Below the pieces are notes generated by a model, which saw only the letters and a program-made list of their open reading frames with translations, searched no databases and was not told the origin of the DNA. Shown here one piece after another: positions 36,706 to 45,685 of a stretch of 59,408 nucleotides of DNA. Source of the stretch: Polaromonas sp. (GTDB taxonomy: Bacteria; Pseudomonadota; Gammaproteobacteria; Burkholderiales; Burkholderiaceae_C); assembly GCA_013823635.1 (NCBI GenBank), contig PNML01000007.1:1-59408 (forward strand), read 5' to 3'. The first letter of the stretch is position 1; each line of letters begins with the position of its first letter. The position numbers and the translations under genes are program-made.

Positions 36706-38476
36706 TTTTTGTGAACAGCAGCAGGCTTTCACGCCTGTCGTTCAGTCGGTTCAAACGGGCTTTGAAGGCCCATTTCGCCTCATCAAACCCGGATTCACCG
36801 TGGCGGTCGGCAGGCACGATGAGATACGTGCAATCATCGTCGTTGGGCAAGCGACGCAGGTTGAGGCCACCCTGGTGCATCAGTCCCAACAACTGAGCCT
36901 GTGTCAGCCCATGGGTTTGCACACACTGCCCTGGTGCCATGAGCGCAGCCATGCGGCGTGCAATGGGGCCATAGCTGCGGCCGTAGTCCAACAACGGGAG
37001 CCAGAGGGTCATGAGCAACAGCCAGCACAGGACACCACCAGTGGCCGGCAGCACCAGACTTTTCCAGATCACGGGCTGATGTCGGCCCAGGCGCCAAGCC
37101 ACCACCCGAAGCCACACCAACGTGGCCACCAATGCCACGGTGAATGCCAGAGGCCCGAATTCGGCGGTGAAGCCCGGAGCCAGCCGGGCCACGTTGGCCG
37201 CAGGCTTGCTGGGATAACCGGTGACCATGGCCACCCACACCACCCAGATCACAGTCGCTGACGTGGTGAAAAACAGCACCGAGAACCAGTCGATCAAGGC
37301 ACTGACGCTGCGGCGCAGCGTGGGCAGCGCAAACGCTGCCAACACCGACAACGCGGGCAGTGCCAGCATCAATACCCGATCGGAGTTGCCCTGGAGCACG
37401 CTGCCCAAGATCAACAGCATGGCGAACAGCAGTGGCATGGCCAAATGGGCGTGATGCAAATGCCAGCGCCAACGCCAAAGGGTCCAGATGGCCAATGGCC
37501 ACACGGGCCACGCAAACCACGTCAGCAGCGGCAAGGCGTCCGACGCATGGGTGACGTTCACGGTGGGTGGCCAAGTCTGACCTCCCCAAACCAATGCCCA
37601 CACGGCGGTGACCAGTGAGGCCGATACCCCCAGTGCCCAGACGGCACCCTTTTGCCAAGGCGTGTTGCGGGGTGCCTGTGCGTTGCTGGCCCCCTGGGCT
37701 TGGTCGGTGGGGGGCGTCTTCCACTCGGTATCAGAGCGCCGTTGCAGCCAAGGCAGCAACACGGCGATGGTCAATGACATGAGGTTTTGCCCTGACAAGC
37801 CCAAAGTCACCAACCCCGCCAACCAACCCCATGCGGTGGTGCGTGTCCACGACTGGCGCTGCTGCGCCAGCGCAAGGACATGCATCAGCCCGGCCACCGA
37901 CATCAATTGGAAGGTGTCTGGCGTGGCCTCGTGCGACAACTGGGCCAGGCCGAGACAAGCCATGACTGCCATCACCCCTGAATCGGCCAGTGCACGCGCA
38001 TAGTCAACTGGCGAGGCTTGCCCACCAAACGCAAAGGGCACGGGCTGTGCCGCGGGCAACAAGGCAAAACGGTAAACGGCGTGCCAAGTGAAAAAGAGCG
38101 CCAGGCACAGTGCCGCCATGTACGGCAGGCGGGATGCGATTTCTGGCCAGGCGGGCAAGAGCCACATGGCCGACGCTCCCAGCCAATGCGGAAGCCACGC
38201 CGGGGTGTCACTCGGCAGCCCCAGTACTGTCGGGGTGAGCCAGCTGGTTTCTCCGCTGGCCATCAGTCGCATGATGCCGAACGACGTCACATCCGCACTT
38301 TTCCATGGCTCTCTGCCCACGAATCCCGGCAAGACATATGCCAGGCAGAGCGCCAGCAACGCCCAACGCGGCAAGCGCCTCACGGCAGCCTGCGTGACGA
38401 TGGCCGGAGTGGGGTGAGGCACGGTGAGTTTGCGGTCGGGCATGTGTGGTGGTCGGTGCACGGGCAAGTGTGGCAT
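36632..38476 (-). CDS. Polytopic GT-C/PMT-like membrane glycosyltransferase, putative
   Basis: The 614-aa inner-membrane protein has about 11-12 spans. After the first span comes PGFVGREPWKSADVTSFG, where the acidic residue in the first loop fits the catalytic position of ArnT/PMT-type glycosyltransferases that use polyprenyl-phosphate sugars. The rest shows only hydrophobic segments, a Gln/Asn-rich loop at about 245-270 and a soluble C-terminal domain (QCVQTHGLTQAQLLGLM, PADRHGESGFDEAKW). ATG 38443 is an alternative start. The C-terminal 24 codons overlap phoR in the opposite strand. Acceptor and sugar are unknown. Confidence 0.72.
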   Translation of the reverse strand: MPHLPVHRPPHMPDRKLTVPHPTPAIVTQAAVRRLPRWALLALCLAYVLPGFVGREPWKSADVTSFGIMRLMASGETSWLTPTVLGLPSDTPAWLPHWLGASAMWLLPAWPEIASRLPYMAALCLALFFTWHAVYRFALLPAAQPVPFAFGGQASPVDYARALADSGVMAVMACLGLAQLSHEATPDTFQLMSVAGLMHVLALAQQRQSWTRTTAWGWLAGLVTLGLSGQNLMSLTIAVLLPWLQRRSDTEWKTPPTDQAQGASNAQAPRNTPWQKGAVWALGVSASLVTAVWALVWGGQTWPPTVNVTHASDALPLLTWFAWPVWPLAIWTLWRWRWHLHHAHLAMPLLFAMLLILGSVLQGNSDRVLMLALPALSVLAAFALPTLRRSVSALIDWFSVLFFTTSATVIWVVWVAMVTGYPSKPAANVARLAPGFTAEFGPLAFTVALVATLVWLRVVAWRLGRHQPVIWKSLVLPATGGVLCWLLLMTLWLPLLDYGRSYGPIARRMAALMAPGQCVQTHGLTQAQLLGLMHQGGLNLRRLPNDDDCTYLIVPADRHGESGFDEAKWAFKARLNRLNDRRESLLLFTKISASQAPYEAQASGVERGLPAVGE

Positions 38477-38490
38477 TGAACCTGTCGGGT

Positions 38491-38522
38491 AAAAAAAAAG
38501 CCGACTCGGCGTCGGCTTTTTT
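38491..38522 (-). terminator. Terminator of rpmE2
   Basis: AAAAAGCCGAC (38495-38505) pairs with GTCGGCTTTTT (38511-38521). On the minus strand the U tract comes from the long A run at 38491-38499. Confidence 0.88.
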
Positions 38523-38553
38523 CTCTACCAGCGCCTGGGGCGCTGGGAAGGTG

Positions 38554-38817
38554 TTACTTGGCAGCGGTGGACGTGCGGCCGAAGCGGTTGCGGAATTTCT
38601 CAACGCGACCACCCATGGTGTCCACGCTTTTTTGCGTGCCGGTGTAGAAGGGGTGTGACTCGCTGGAGGTGTCCAGCTTGAACAATGGCAGCTCACGGCC
38701 ATCTTCCATTTTCACCATCTCTTTGGTGTTGGCGCAGGAGCGGGTCACAAACTTGAATCCATTCGACAGGTCCATGAAGCACACTTCACGGTAGTTGGGG
38801 TGGATGCCTTCTTTCAT
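38554..38817 (-). CDS. rpmE2: Ribosomal protein L31, type B
   Basis: The 87-aa large-subunit protein opens [16 protein letters not shown] and has [17 protein letters not shown] and [12 protein letters not shown]. The CxxC zinc motif of type A L31 is absent (single cysteines only), which defines the zinc-independent type B. A longer frame to 38853 is open, but the family start is at 38817. It follows rho on the same strand by 215 nt. Confidence 0.95.
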   Translation of the reverse strand: MKEGIHPNYREVCFMDLSNGFKFVTRSCANTKEMVKMEDGRELPLFKLDTSSESHPFYTGTQKSVDTMGGRVEKFRNRFGRTSTAAK

Positions 38818-38879
38818 TTCAATTCCTAGGTTCAGTTGCGACAGCCGTTGCACTGGCCTGCCCAGACAACACTTGTCGC

Positions 38880-38901
38880 GAAAATGGGGCCGGGTGGCCC
38901 C
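38880..38901 (-). terminator. Possible terminator after rho
   Basis: On the minus strand GGGGCC and GGCCCC (38886-38891 / 38896-38901) form a short GC stem followed by ATTTTCG. The rest of the 215-nt rho-rpmE2 gap, apart from the rpmE2 promoter it must contain, shows nothing recognisable. Confidence 0.45.
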
Positions 38902-39032
38902 TGATGGGGTAACAAAGAGGTGCCCGAATCCGTTCGATCACCATTTTTGGCTGCGGGCACGCCAGCGCTGAGCCCTGCAAAGCCACTGATTATCGCATGA
39001 AAAGGCGCTGGTGAGCCTTGATGGAAACGGCT

Positions 39033-40295
39033 TCAGCCGCCTCGGCGCATCATGTCAAAAAATTCGGAATTGTTTTTGGTGGACTTCATGCTCTTGAGCA
39101 CCATCTCCATGGCTTCAATTTCGTCCATGTTGTACATGAACTGGCGCAAGATCCGGGTTTTTTGCAGGATTTCGGGCTGAAGCAGAAGTTCTTCCCGACG
39201 GGTGCCACTGCGGTTGAGCTGGATGGAGGGGAACACGCGCTTCTCATACAGGCGGCGGTCCAAGTGGATTTCGCAGTTGCCAGTGCCTTTGAACTCCTCA
39301 AAAATCACCTCGTCCATCCGGCTGCCGGTGTCCACCAGTGCGGTGGCGATGATGGTGAGTGAGCCACCCTCCTCGATTTTTCGGGCTGCGCCGAAGAAGC
39401 GCTTGGGGCGTTGCAACGCGTTGGCATCCACGCCCCCTGTCAGCACCTTGCCGGAGGAGGGCAGCACGTTGTTGTATGCGCGTGCCAAACGCGTGATGGA
39501 GTCCAGCAGGATGACCACGTCTTTTTTCAGCTCGACGAGGCGTTTTGCGCGCTCGATGACCATTTCGGCCACATGCACGTGGCGTGCCGCTGGCTCATCA
39601 AAGGTGGACGCGATGACTTCCCCGCGGACCGTGCGCTGCATTTCGGTCACCTCTTCTGGGCGCTCATCGACCAGCAGCACCATCAATTCGACCTCTGGGT
39701 GGTTGGAGGTGATGGCGTGGCAGATGTGCTGCATCATGACCGTCTTGCCGCTCTTGGGCGGGGCGACGATCAGCGCCCGTTGGCCTTTGCCGATGGGGGC
39801 GATGATGTCAATCACGCGGCCGGTGATGTTTTCGTCGCTCTTGATGTCGCGCTCCAAACGCATCTGTTCTTTGGGGAACAGCGGCGTGAGGTTTTCGAAC
39901 ATGATCTTGTGCTTGTTGTCCTCTGGCGGCAACCCGTTGATCTTGTCCAGTTTATTGAGGGCAAAGTAGCGCTCTCCGTCTTTCGGGATGCGCACCTCGC
40001 CCTCAATCATGTCCCCGGTGTGCAGGTTGAAGCGCCGGATCTGGCTCGGAGAGATGTAGATGTCGTCGGTCGATGCGTTGTAACTGGTGTCGGGTGCACG
40101 CAGGAACCCGAACCCGTCGGGCAACACCTCCAGCACGCCATCGGCGAACACCTGCTCCCCAGCCTTGGCCCGTTTTTTGATGATGGCAAACATCAGTTCC
40201 TGTTTGCGCATGCGCCCAGTGTTCTCGATTTCCAGGGCTTCAGCCTGTTTGAACACTTCGGAGACGTGGAGAGCTTTGAGTTCGGAAAGGTGCAT
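39033..40295 (-). CDS. rho: Transcription termination factor Rho
   Basis: Hexameric RNA-dependent ATPase of 420 aa. The N-terminal helical domain ([19 protein letters not shown]) and RNA-binding cold-shock-like domain ([32 protein letters not shown]) precede the ATPase. That has Walker [38 protein letters not shown] and the R-loop/Q-loop region [19 protein letters not shown]. Start ATG 40295. It lies downstream of trxA, a conserved order, with a 239-nt leader region in which the trxA terminator is the only clear element. Confidence 0.97.
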   Translation of the reverse strand: MHLSELKALHVSEVFKQAEALEIENTGRMRKQELMFAIIKKRAKAGEQVFADGVLEVLPDGFGFLRAPDTSYNASTDDIYISPSQIRRFNLHTGDMIEGEVRIPKDGERYFALNKLDKINGLPPEDNKHKIMFENLTPLFPKEQMRLERDIKSDENITGRVIDIIAPIGKGQRALIVAPPKSGKTVMMQHICHAITSNHPEVELMVLLVDERPEEVTEMQRTVRGEVIASTFDEPAARHVHVAEMVIERAKRLVELKKDVVILLDSITRLARAYNNVLPSSGKVLTGGVDANALQRPKRFFGAARKIEEGGSLTIIATALVDTGSRMDEVIFEEFKGTGNCEIHLDRRLYEKRVFPSIQLNRSGTRREELLLQPEILQKTRILRQFMYNMDEIEAMEMVLKSMKSTKNNSEFFDMMRRGG

Positions 40296-40489
40296 GGAAA
40301 CCCCTGTGCGGAGCCAATTCTGAGGGTGGGGATTTGCCCGTGAGTGTGGGGCGTGTGGGGCGCGAACCGGCGAGCGTGTGGTGCTGCCGACTGCGCTGCT
40401 GCGATCATCGATATACCGCAACGCGGTTGATTATAGGGCCACGAGCTGCGCGCTTGGCCAGAAATTGATGGGTTGATGACTTGGTTCAA

Positions 40490-40520
40490 CCAAACAAAAG
40501 ACGCCCTGCGCAGGGCGTCT
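40490..40520 (-). terminator. Terminator between trxA and rho
   Basis: A perfect 22-bp palindrome (AGACGCCCTGC / GCAGGGCGTCT, 40499-40520) is followed on the minus strand by TTTGTTTGG. It ends trxA transcription and separates it from rho. Confidence 0.85.
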
Positions 40521-40534
40521 TGGGGCGAGAGGCC

Positions 40535-40867
40535 TCAGGCCAGTTGCTGGTCAATGAAAGCGGTCAGCTGCGCTTTGCTCAGCGCCCCGACTTTGGTGGC
40601 GGCCAACTGGCCGTCCTTGAATACCATGAGTGTGGGAATGCCTCGAATGCCGAACTGCGCAGGGATGGCCCGGTTGTCGTCCACATTCATTTTGGCGACC
40701 GACACCTTGCCGGCATACGACGTGGCCACCTCGTCGAGGATGGGGGCGATCATTTTGCAGGGGCCACACCATTCGGCCCAGAAATCGACCAGAACGGGGC
40801 CGTTGGCTTTGAGGACATCCGCGTCAAAAGACGCATCGGAAACGTGTTTGATCAGGTCGCTGGCCAT
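40535..40867 (-). CDS. trxA: Thioredoxin 1
   Basis: The 110-aa cytoplasmic disulphide reductase has active site [14 protein letters not shown], the cis-proline in [14 protein letters not shown] and the buried Asp in VLVDFWAEW. Start ATG 40867 ([11 protein letters not shown]) gives the normal length; the longer open frame upstream has no thioredoxin character. It is divergent from the flavoprotein gene, with about 135 bp between them for both promoters. Confidence 0.97.
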   Translation of the reverse strand: MASDLIKHVSDASFDADVLKANGPVLVDFWAEWCGPCKMIAPILDEVATSYAGKVSVAKMNVDDNRAIPAQFGIRGIPTLMVFKDGQLAATKVGALSKAQLTAFIDQQLA

Positions 40868-41002
40868 TTCAAATCCTATCGGTGGGGGTGGCAATGCACG
40901 GTTAAAGTTGCGCTCATTGTGACAGAAACACCCGAAACAGGCCCTTGACCTGGATGTGCGACCACACACGCAAGTCGCCCACATGACCCACAGGAATACG
41001 CA

Positions 41003-42358
41003 TTGAATTCTCCCGCACACACACCTTCGCCCGTTTGCCAAGCCCAACCAGAGTCTGGGGTGCCCCGGGTGGCGGTGGTCGGGGGTGGCCCAGCTGGACT
41101 GATGGCGGCAGAGGTTCTGTCCTCTGTGGGTCATGAGGTTCATCTCTTCGATCGCATGCCCTCTGTGGGGCGAAAGTTTTTGTTGGCTGGCCGTGGCGGA
41201 CTGAACCTGACCCACGCGGAACCCCGGGACACCTTCATCGAACGTTTTGGGCCAAAGGCCGGTGATGTGGCCGATGTGCTGGGCGCGTTTGGTGGACCAG
41301 AGGTGCGCGCTTGGGCAAAAGGGCTGGGCATCGACACGTTTGTGGGTACGTCGGGACGTGTGTTTCCCGTGGACATGAAGTCCGCGCCGCTGCTGCGCGC
41401 GTGGCTGCACAGGTTACGCCACCCCATGTCGGGCCGGGCGGTTCAGTTTCACCAGCGCCACGTGTGGCGGGGTTGGAATGACGACGGGGAGTTGCGGTTT
41501 GACACCCCTCACGGTGCGCAGAGTTTTGCTGCGCAGGCCACCGTCCTGGCGCTGGGGGGCGCGAGTTGGCCGCGCCTGGGTTCAGATGGCAGTTGGGTGG
41601 ACGTGCTGACTCGGTCAGGCGTCGCGGTGGCGCCGCTGAGGCCAAGCAATTGCGGCTTTGATGTGTCGGGTGGATGGACTGAGCATTTCATGCACAGGGC
41701 GGCGGGACAGCCGTTGAAGTCCATTTCCTTTCAAGTGCTGTCGCCGGCCAATGACGTGGTCGACGATCCGACAGGTCGCTCCGAGAAAAATCACGTGCTG
41801 TTCTCGCGCAAAGGGGAGTGTGTGGTCACTGAAACCGGATTGGAGGGCAGCGTGGTGTATGCCGCTTCCCGCTTGATCAGGGAGCAGGTGGACACCCATG
41901 GCAAAGCGGAGGTGCGGCTGGATCTGTTGCCAGACTGGTCAACGGAGCGTGTGGCAGCCGCGGTGACTGCACCCAGGGGGTCGAGGTCGCTGAGTTCGCA
42001 CTTGAAAGGTCGCTTGACGCTGGATGGCGTGAAGCTCGGGCTGCTTTACGAGCAGCTGGGGGCCGATCGGATGCACAACCCGCAGCTGCTGAGCGAAGCC
42101 ATCAAATCTCTGCCGGTCACATTGGTGCGCCCTCGGCCCCTGGGTGAGGCCATCAGCACGGCAGGTGGCGTGTGCTTTGACGCCTTGGATAAAGGGTGCA
42201 TGCTGACCGCTCTTGCCGGTGTGTTTTGCGCGGGGGAGATGCTGGACTGGGAGGCGCCTACCGGAGGTTATCTGCTGACCGCGTGTTTGGCTCAAGGGCA
42301 TTGGGTGGGGAGGGCTGTCTGCGCATACCTTGGCCCTGCTGGTCAGCGCGTGGGCTGA
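41003..42358 (+). CDS. BaiN/HI0933-type flavoprotein oxidoreductase
   Basis: The 451-aa FAD protein has the dinucleotide-binding start [20 protein letters not shown] and [19 protein letters not shown], diagnostic of the HI0933/TIGR03862 family. [15 protein letters not shown] and the C-terminal [36 protein letters not shown] follow. Family members are predicted NAD(P)-dependent reductases of unknown physiological substrate. The first 20 residues before the Rossmann core are unconserved. Confidence 0.88.
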   Translation: MNSPAHTPSPVCQAQPESGVPRVAVVGGGPAGLMAAEVLSSVGHEVHLFDRMPSVGRKFLLAGRGGLNLTHAEPRDTFIERFGPKAGDVADVLGAFGGPEVRAWAKGLGIDTFVGTSGRVFPVDMKSAPLLRAWLHRLRHPMSGRAVQFHQRHVWRGWNDDGELRFDTPHGAQSFAAQATVLALGGASWPRLGSDGSWVDVLTRSGVAVAPLRPSNCGFDVSGGWTEHFMHRAAGQPLKSISFQVLSPANDVVDDPTGRSEKNHVLFSRKGECVVTETGLEGSVVYAASRLIREQVDTHGKAEVRLDLLPDWSTERVAAAVTAPRGSRSLSSHLKGRLTLDGVKLGLLYEQLGADRMHNPQLLSEAIKSLPVTLVRPRPLGEAISTAGGVCFDALDKGCMLTALAGVFCAGEMLDWEAPTGGYLLTACLAQGHWVGRAVCAYLGPAGQRVG

Positions 42359-42503
42359 GTCAATTGGGTGTGAATGTGTGTTTCAGGTTAGAATGTAGGG
42401 CTATCCGGATCCTCTGGTCAGCCGCCTGGGGTCGTGCACACAGCAGCGTGCCGACAACCCGGGCCTTTTGTGCAGCGTGACCATGACCCTGAAGTAGGAA
42501 ACC
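42359..42503 (+). promoter_or_regulatory. rplS promoter and leader region
   Basis: The 145-nt gap has a -10-like TAGAAT at 42389-42394 with a poor -35 candidate (TTGGGT, 42364, 19-bp spacing). About 100 nt of leader follow, with partial self-complementarity (GGGTCGTGCAC against GTGCCGACAACCC) and a four-codon ATG frame (42482-42496) just before the rplS Shine-Dalgarno AGGAAA. Regulatory function is speculative. Confidence 0.35.
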
Positions 42504-42860
42504 ATGAACCTCATCCAAACCCTTGAGCAAGAAGAAATCGCTCGTCTGAACAAAACCATTCCCGCTTTTGCGCCAGGTGACACGGTCATCGTCAGCGTGA
42601 ACGTGGTGGAAGGCAACCGCAAACGCCTGCAGGCTTACGAAGGGGTGGTGATCGCTCGTCGCAACCGTGGCCTGAACAGCAACTTCATCGTCCGCAAAGT
42701 GTCCAATGGCGAAGGTGTGGAGCGCACGTTCCCTTTGTACTCCCCCCGCATTGCCAAAATCGAAGTCAAGCGCCGCGGTGATGTTCGCCGCGCCAAGCTG
42801 TATTACCTGCGTGACCGCAGCGGTCGCTCTGCTCGCATCAAGGAAAAGCTGGGCGCTTGA
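42504..42860 (+). CDS. rplS: 50S ribosomal protein L19
   Basis: The 118-aa large-subunit protein matches L19 throughout ([78 protein letters not shown]). In most proteobacteria it is the last gene of rpsP-rimM-trmD-rplS. Here the upstream neighbour is a flavoprotein gene, so it appears to be transcribed alone from its own leader. A strong terminator follows. Confidence 0.98.
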   Translation: MNLIQTLEQEEIARLNKTIPAFAPGDTVIVSVNVVEGNRKRLQAYEGVVIARRNRGLNSNFIVRKVSNGEGVERTFPLYSPRIAKIEVKRRGDVRRAKLYYLRDRSGRSARIKEKLGA

Positions 42861-42878
42861 AGCCGGTTTTTTCCTGTT

Positions 42879-42908
42879 AAAAAAAGCCGCCTCGTGCGGC
42901 TTTTTTTT
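42879..42908 (+). terminator. Terminator of rplS
   Basis: AAAAAAAGCCGC (42879-42890) pairs with GCGGCTTTTTTT around the loop CTCGT, followed by a T tract. Confidence 0.92.
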
Positions 42909-42923
42909 CGACTTCCCTGTCCT

Positions 42924-43589
42924 GTGTCCACCCTCAACCCTCGTTTGGTGCCCGTTCTTCGCCAGGATGGGCATTTGCCTGCCGTGCCGACCACGTGCCT
43001 GTCGGCCGACGCGTTGCGCCGACGCTTCAGTGCACCCCCAATGTGGCGGCCAGAGATCGAGCGCGAGCCCCGATTTGGCGAGCGGCCGCCGGCCGACGCG
43101 GCCGTGCTCATTGCCGTGGTGCAGCACCCCGTGCCCACCGTGTTGTTGACCCAGCGGGCCACCCACTTGAGCACCCATTCGGGTCAGATTGCTTTTCCGG
43201 GCGGCAAGGTGGACCACGGTGATGGGTCGGCGCAATGGGCGGCATTGAGGGAGGCAGAGGAGGAGGTGGGGTTGACGCCTTCAGCAGTGGAGGTGTTGGG
43301 GTGCTTGCCCCGTTACCTCACGGGCACCATGTTTTCCGTCACGCCGGTGTTGGGCTTGGTGCAACCCGGCGTTGCCTTGAGTCCCAGCCCCGACGAGGTG
43401 TCGGAAGTGTTCGAGGTGCCACTGGCATTTCTCATGAATCCGGCCAACCACCGCTGGCACGAGGTCGAGTACGACGGTGTGCTGCGCCGATGGCTGTCCA
43501 TGCCTTACCAGGACGGCGAAGCCGAGCGTTACATCTGGGGCGCCACGGCGGGCATGCTTCGCAACCTCTATGCTTTTCTGAGTGCGTGA
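42924..43589 (+). CDS. NUDIX hydrolase, CoA pyrophosphatase-like
   Basis: The 221-aa protein has a NUDIX box of the NudL/CoA-diphosphatase type: AFPGGKVDHGDGSAQW followed by AALREAEEEVGL. The upstream HLSTHSGQIAFPGG is also characteristic of this subgroup. It probably splits CoA or its derivatives into phosphopantetheine and 3',5'-ADP. Start GTG 42924 (VSTLNPRLVPVL) is chosen because the frame upstream runs into the rplS terminator. Confidence 0.88.
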   Translation: MSTLNPRLVPVLRQDGHLPAVPTTCLSADALRRRFSAPPMWRPEIEREPRFGERPPADAAVLIAVVQHPVPTVLLTQRATHLSTHSGQIAFPGGKVDHGDGSAQWAALREAEEEVGLTPSAVEVLGCLPRYLTGTMFSVTPVLGLVQPGVALSPSPDEVSEVFEVPLAFLMNPANHRWHEVEYDGVLRRWLSMPYQDGEAERYIWGATAGMLRNLYAFLSA

Positions 43590-43643
43590 ACCCGCAGCCC
43601 ACGGGTGGTGGGGGTGAACAGCAGGTGTCGCTATGATCATCGC

Positions 43644-44624
43644 ATGACATTTTTCGCTGTCTTCTTTGCGTTGCTCATTGAGCAGGCGCGGCCTTTGACG
43701 CACCAAAATTGGGTTCATGTCGGCATGCGGGCCTGGGTCCGATGGGTGTTTCGCAGTTTGGACGCCGGTCAGTCGCACCACGGGGCCTTGGTGTGGGGTA
43801 TCGCGGTGGGCCTACCGGTGGTGCTGACCGCCGCGGTGCACATGGTCTTGTGGTCATACAGCATGTTGCTGACGCTGATCTGGGCGGTTGCCGTGTTGTA
43901 CGTGACCCTGGGATTTCGGCAATTCAGTCACCATTTCACCGAAGTCCGGGCCGCTTTGGAGCGTGGAGACAGCTTGGCTGCCCGGCGGGCCCTGGCGGAG
44001 TGGCGCAAGTTGCCGCTCGACGCGGTGCCCGACACGGACTTGGTCAAGCACGTCATCGAATGCTCGGCGCTGTCGGTTCACCGGCATGTTCTGGGGGTGC
44101 TGGTGTGTTTCGTGGTGTTTTGGCTGCTGGGCTTGGGGCCAGCGGGTGCGGTGCTGTTTCGCCTGGCGGAGCACATGGACGCGGTTTGCCGTACCCAAGC
44201 GTCCACAGTTGCTGCTGACGTGGCCTCGGACGGGACGTCTGCTGCCGTGGTGGTGTGGGGCACGCGTCAACCCAGTGAGGCTGTGCGCCGTGCGGCCGCG
44301 GAGGCATGGCGCTGGATCAACCACCTACCCGCCCGCGCCACGGCCCTGGCGTTTGCCGTGGTGGGCAATTTTGAAGAGGCTGTGGCCAACTGGCGACAGG
44401 AGGCCTGGGGGCATGATGATCCCCACGACGGCATTGTGCTGGCCGCGATGGCCGGTGCCCTGAACCTTCGCATGGGCGCCGCGTCGCCCGCGCCGGGTAC
44501 TGAGCCCACCGTGCCTCCACCCCAGCTGGCGCACCTGACCAGCCTGGTGGGGTTGGTGTGGCGCAGCGTGGTGTTGTGGATGTTGTTTTTGGCTCTGGTC
44601 ACCCTGGCGCGGTCCATGGGTTGA
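43644..44624 (+). CDS. CobD/CbiB-like (AmpE-like) membrane protein
   Basis: The 326-aa inner-membrane protein has about five hydrophobic segments. It starts MTFFAVFFALLIEQARPL with FRQFSHHFTEVRAALERGD and LPDTDL-like DAVPDTDLVKHVIECSALSVHRHV. The CobD/CbiB-family stretches (HLPARATALAFAVVGNFEEA) are recognisable. In this gene neighbourhood such proteins are usually annotated as CobD/CbiB family. No other cobalamin genes are present, so a true adenosylcobinamide-phosphate synthase role is doubtful. It converges on rsgA with 25 nt between stops. Confidence 0.75.
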   Translation: MTFFAVFFALLIEQARPLTHQNWVHVGMRAWVRWVFRSLDAGQSHHGALVWGIAVGLPVVLTAAVHMVLWSYSMLLTLIWAVAVLYVTLGFRQFSHHFTEVRAALERGDSLAARRALAEWRKLPLDAVPDTDLVKHVIECSALSVHRHVLGVLVCFVVFWLLGLGPAGAVLFRLAEHMDAVCRTQASTVAADVASDGTSAAVVVWGTRQPSEAVRRAAAEAWRWINHLPARATALAFAVVGNFEEAVANWRQEAWGHDDPHDGIVLAAMAGALNLRMGAASPAPGTEPTVPPPQLAHLTSLVGLVWRSVVLWMLFLALVTLARSMG

Positions 44625-44649
44625 CGCACACCGCTGAACCGCCGCTGAT

Positions 44650-45606
44650 CTACCAGTGCCGGGTGTTGGAGAGTTCCTCGAACAGCTCTCCATAAATTTT
44701 GTAGCGGTTAAGGCTTATGTATGAAGCGCTGGGTGCCATTTTGAATGCAGAAATGACGCCGCAACCCGGTTCGTGCAGGTGGGTGCAGTTGTGGTACTTG
44801 CAGTGGCCCAGGTGTCGGCGCATGTCGGGCATCAAGGCCGCGAGTTGTGTGGCTTCGATGTGGTGCAGGCCAAATTCCTGAAAACCGGGTGAGTCGATCA
44901 AGGCCGTGGTTTTGGCGTCGTCCACCCAATACCAGTTGGTGCTGGTGGTGGTGTGTTTGCCGGAGTTGAGCGCCCGGGAAATTTCCTTGGTGTTCACCAG
45001 GGCGCCGGGCACCCAGTGGTTGATGAGGGTGCTTTTGCCTACCCCGGAAGGGCCTAGTACCAAGGTGGTTCTGCCCACCAAGTGGCCGTTCAATGCGGCC
45101 AGTGCGGCCAACTTCTCGGTGTCCAATGCGACCGGTACCCCGTCTGTTGCCTTGGCCAGGCACACGCCCAGCACGGTGTAACCCATGTCCCGGTAGGGCG
45201 CCAAGCGTTGCCATGCCGCTTGGAACAGCCCGGTCAGGTCGCTTTTGTTGAGGACGATCAGGGGAGGTATGCCCTGAGCTTCCGCCGCTATCAGTGCGCG
45301 GGTCAGTTGCCGTTCCGAGAACTCTGGCTCGGCGCCCAGCAGGATCAGGGTCTGGTCAATGTTGGCCGCAAACGACTTGGTGCGAATGTCGTCTTGCCGA
45401 TAAAACAGGTTGCGCCGTGGCTCAACGGCTTCGATGCTGCCCTCGTCTCCACTGATGGCCCAGCGCACGCGGTCGCCCACCACTGCCTGGTTTTTTTTCC
45501 CCTTGGGGTGACAGATGCGGCGTTCACCGTCAGGGCTTTCCACCACCACATGTCGCCCGTGGGTGGCCACCACCAGTCCTGGGTGGGCTTGCTCAGTGGC
45601 TTGCAT
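44650..45606 (-). CDS. rsgA: Ribosome small-subunit-dependent GTPase A
   Basis: Circularly permuted GTPase of 318 aa that helps mature the 30S subunit. An OB-fold (about 10-65, ESPDGERRICHPKGKKN) is followed by G4 VLNKSDL, G1 LGPSGVGKSTLINH and G3 DSPGFQEFGL. The C-terminal zinc-binding domain has HLGHCKYHNCTHLHEPGCGV. The permuted order G4-G1-G3 is diagnostic. A 30-codon frame coupled to the M48 gene overlaps its first bases. Confidence 0.96.
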   Translation of the reverse strand: MQATEQAHPGLVVATHGRHVVVESPDGERRICHPKGKKNQAVVGDRVRWAISGDEGSIEAVEPRRNLFYRQDDIRTKSFAANIDQTLILLGAEPEFSERQLTRALIAAEAQGIPPLIVLNKSDLTGLFQAAWQRLAPYRDMGYTVLGVCLAKATDGVPVALDTEKLAALAALNGHLVGRTTLVLGPSGVGKSTLINHWVPGALVNTKEISRALNSGKHTTTSTNWYWVDDAKTTALIDSPGFQEFGLHHIEATQLAALMPDMRRHLGHCKYHNCTHLHEPGCGVISAFKMAPSASYISLNRYKIYGELFEELSNTRHW

Positions 45607-45685
45607 GGTGGGGGTGCAGCGCGTTGTTGGCGGGGAGGCTCACGGGCGCGGGCAGGGGTTTGATGACCAGTTGAGAGGGTGTCAT
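45593..45685 (-). CDS. Very short coupled ORF between the M48 protease gene and rsgA
   Basis: The 30-aa frame ([18 protein letters not shown], then ANNALHPHHASH) starts at an ATG overlapping the M48 stop (ATGA) and ends 14 nt into rsgA. It could pass ribosomes from the M48 gene to rsgA, or be the remnant of a lost gene at this position. No homology is recognisable, so it may be chance. Confidence 0.25.
   Translation of the reverse strand: MTPSQLVIKPLPAPVSLPANNALHPHHASH

Noticed and set aside
42482..42496. Four-codon frame (Met-Thr-Leu-Lys) before rplS as a leader peptide
   Set aside because: It has no own Shine-Dalgarno and no regulatory codon run; it overlaps the rplS ribosome-binding region by chance as easily as by design.
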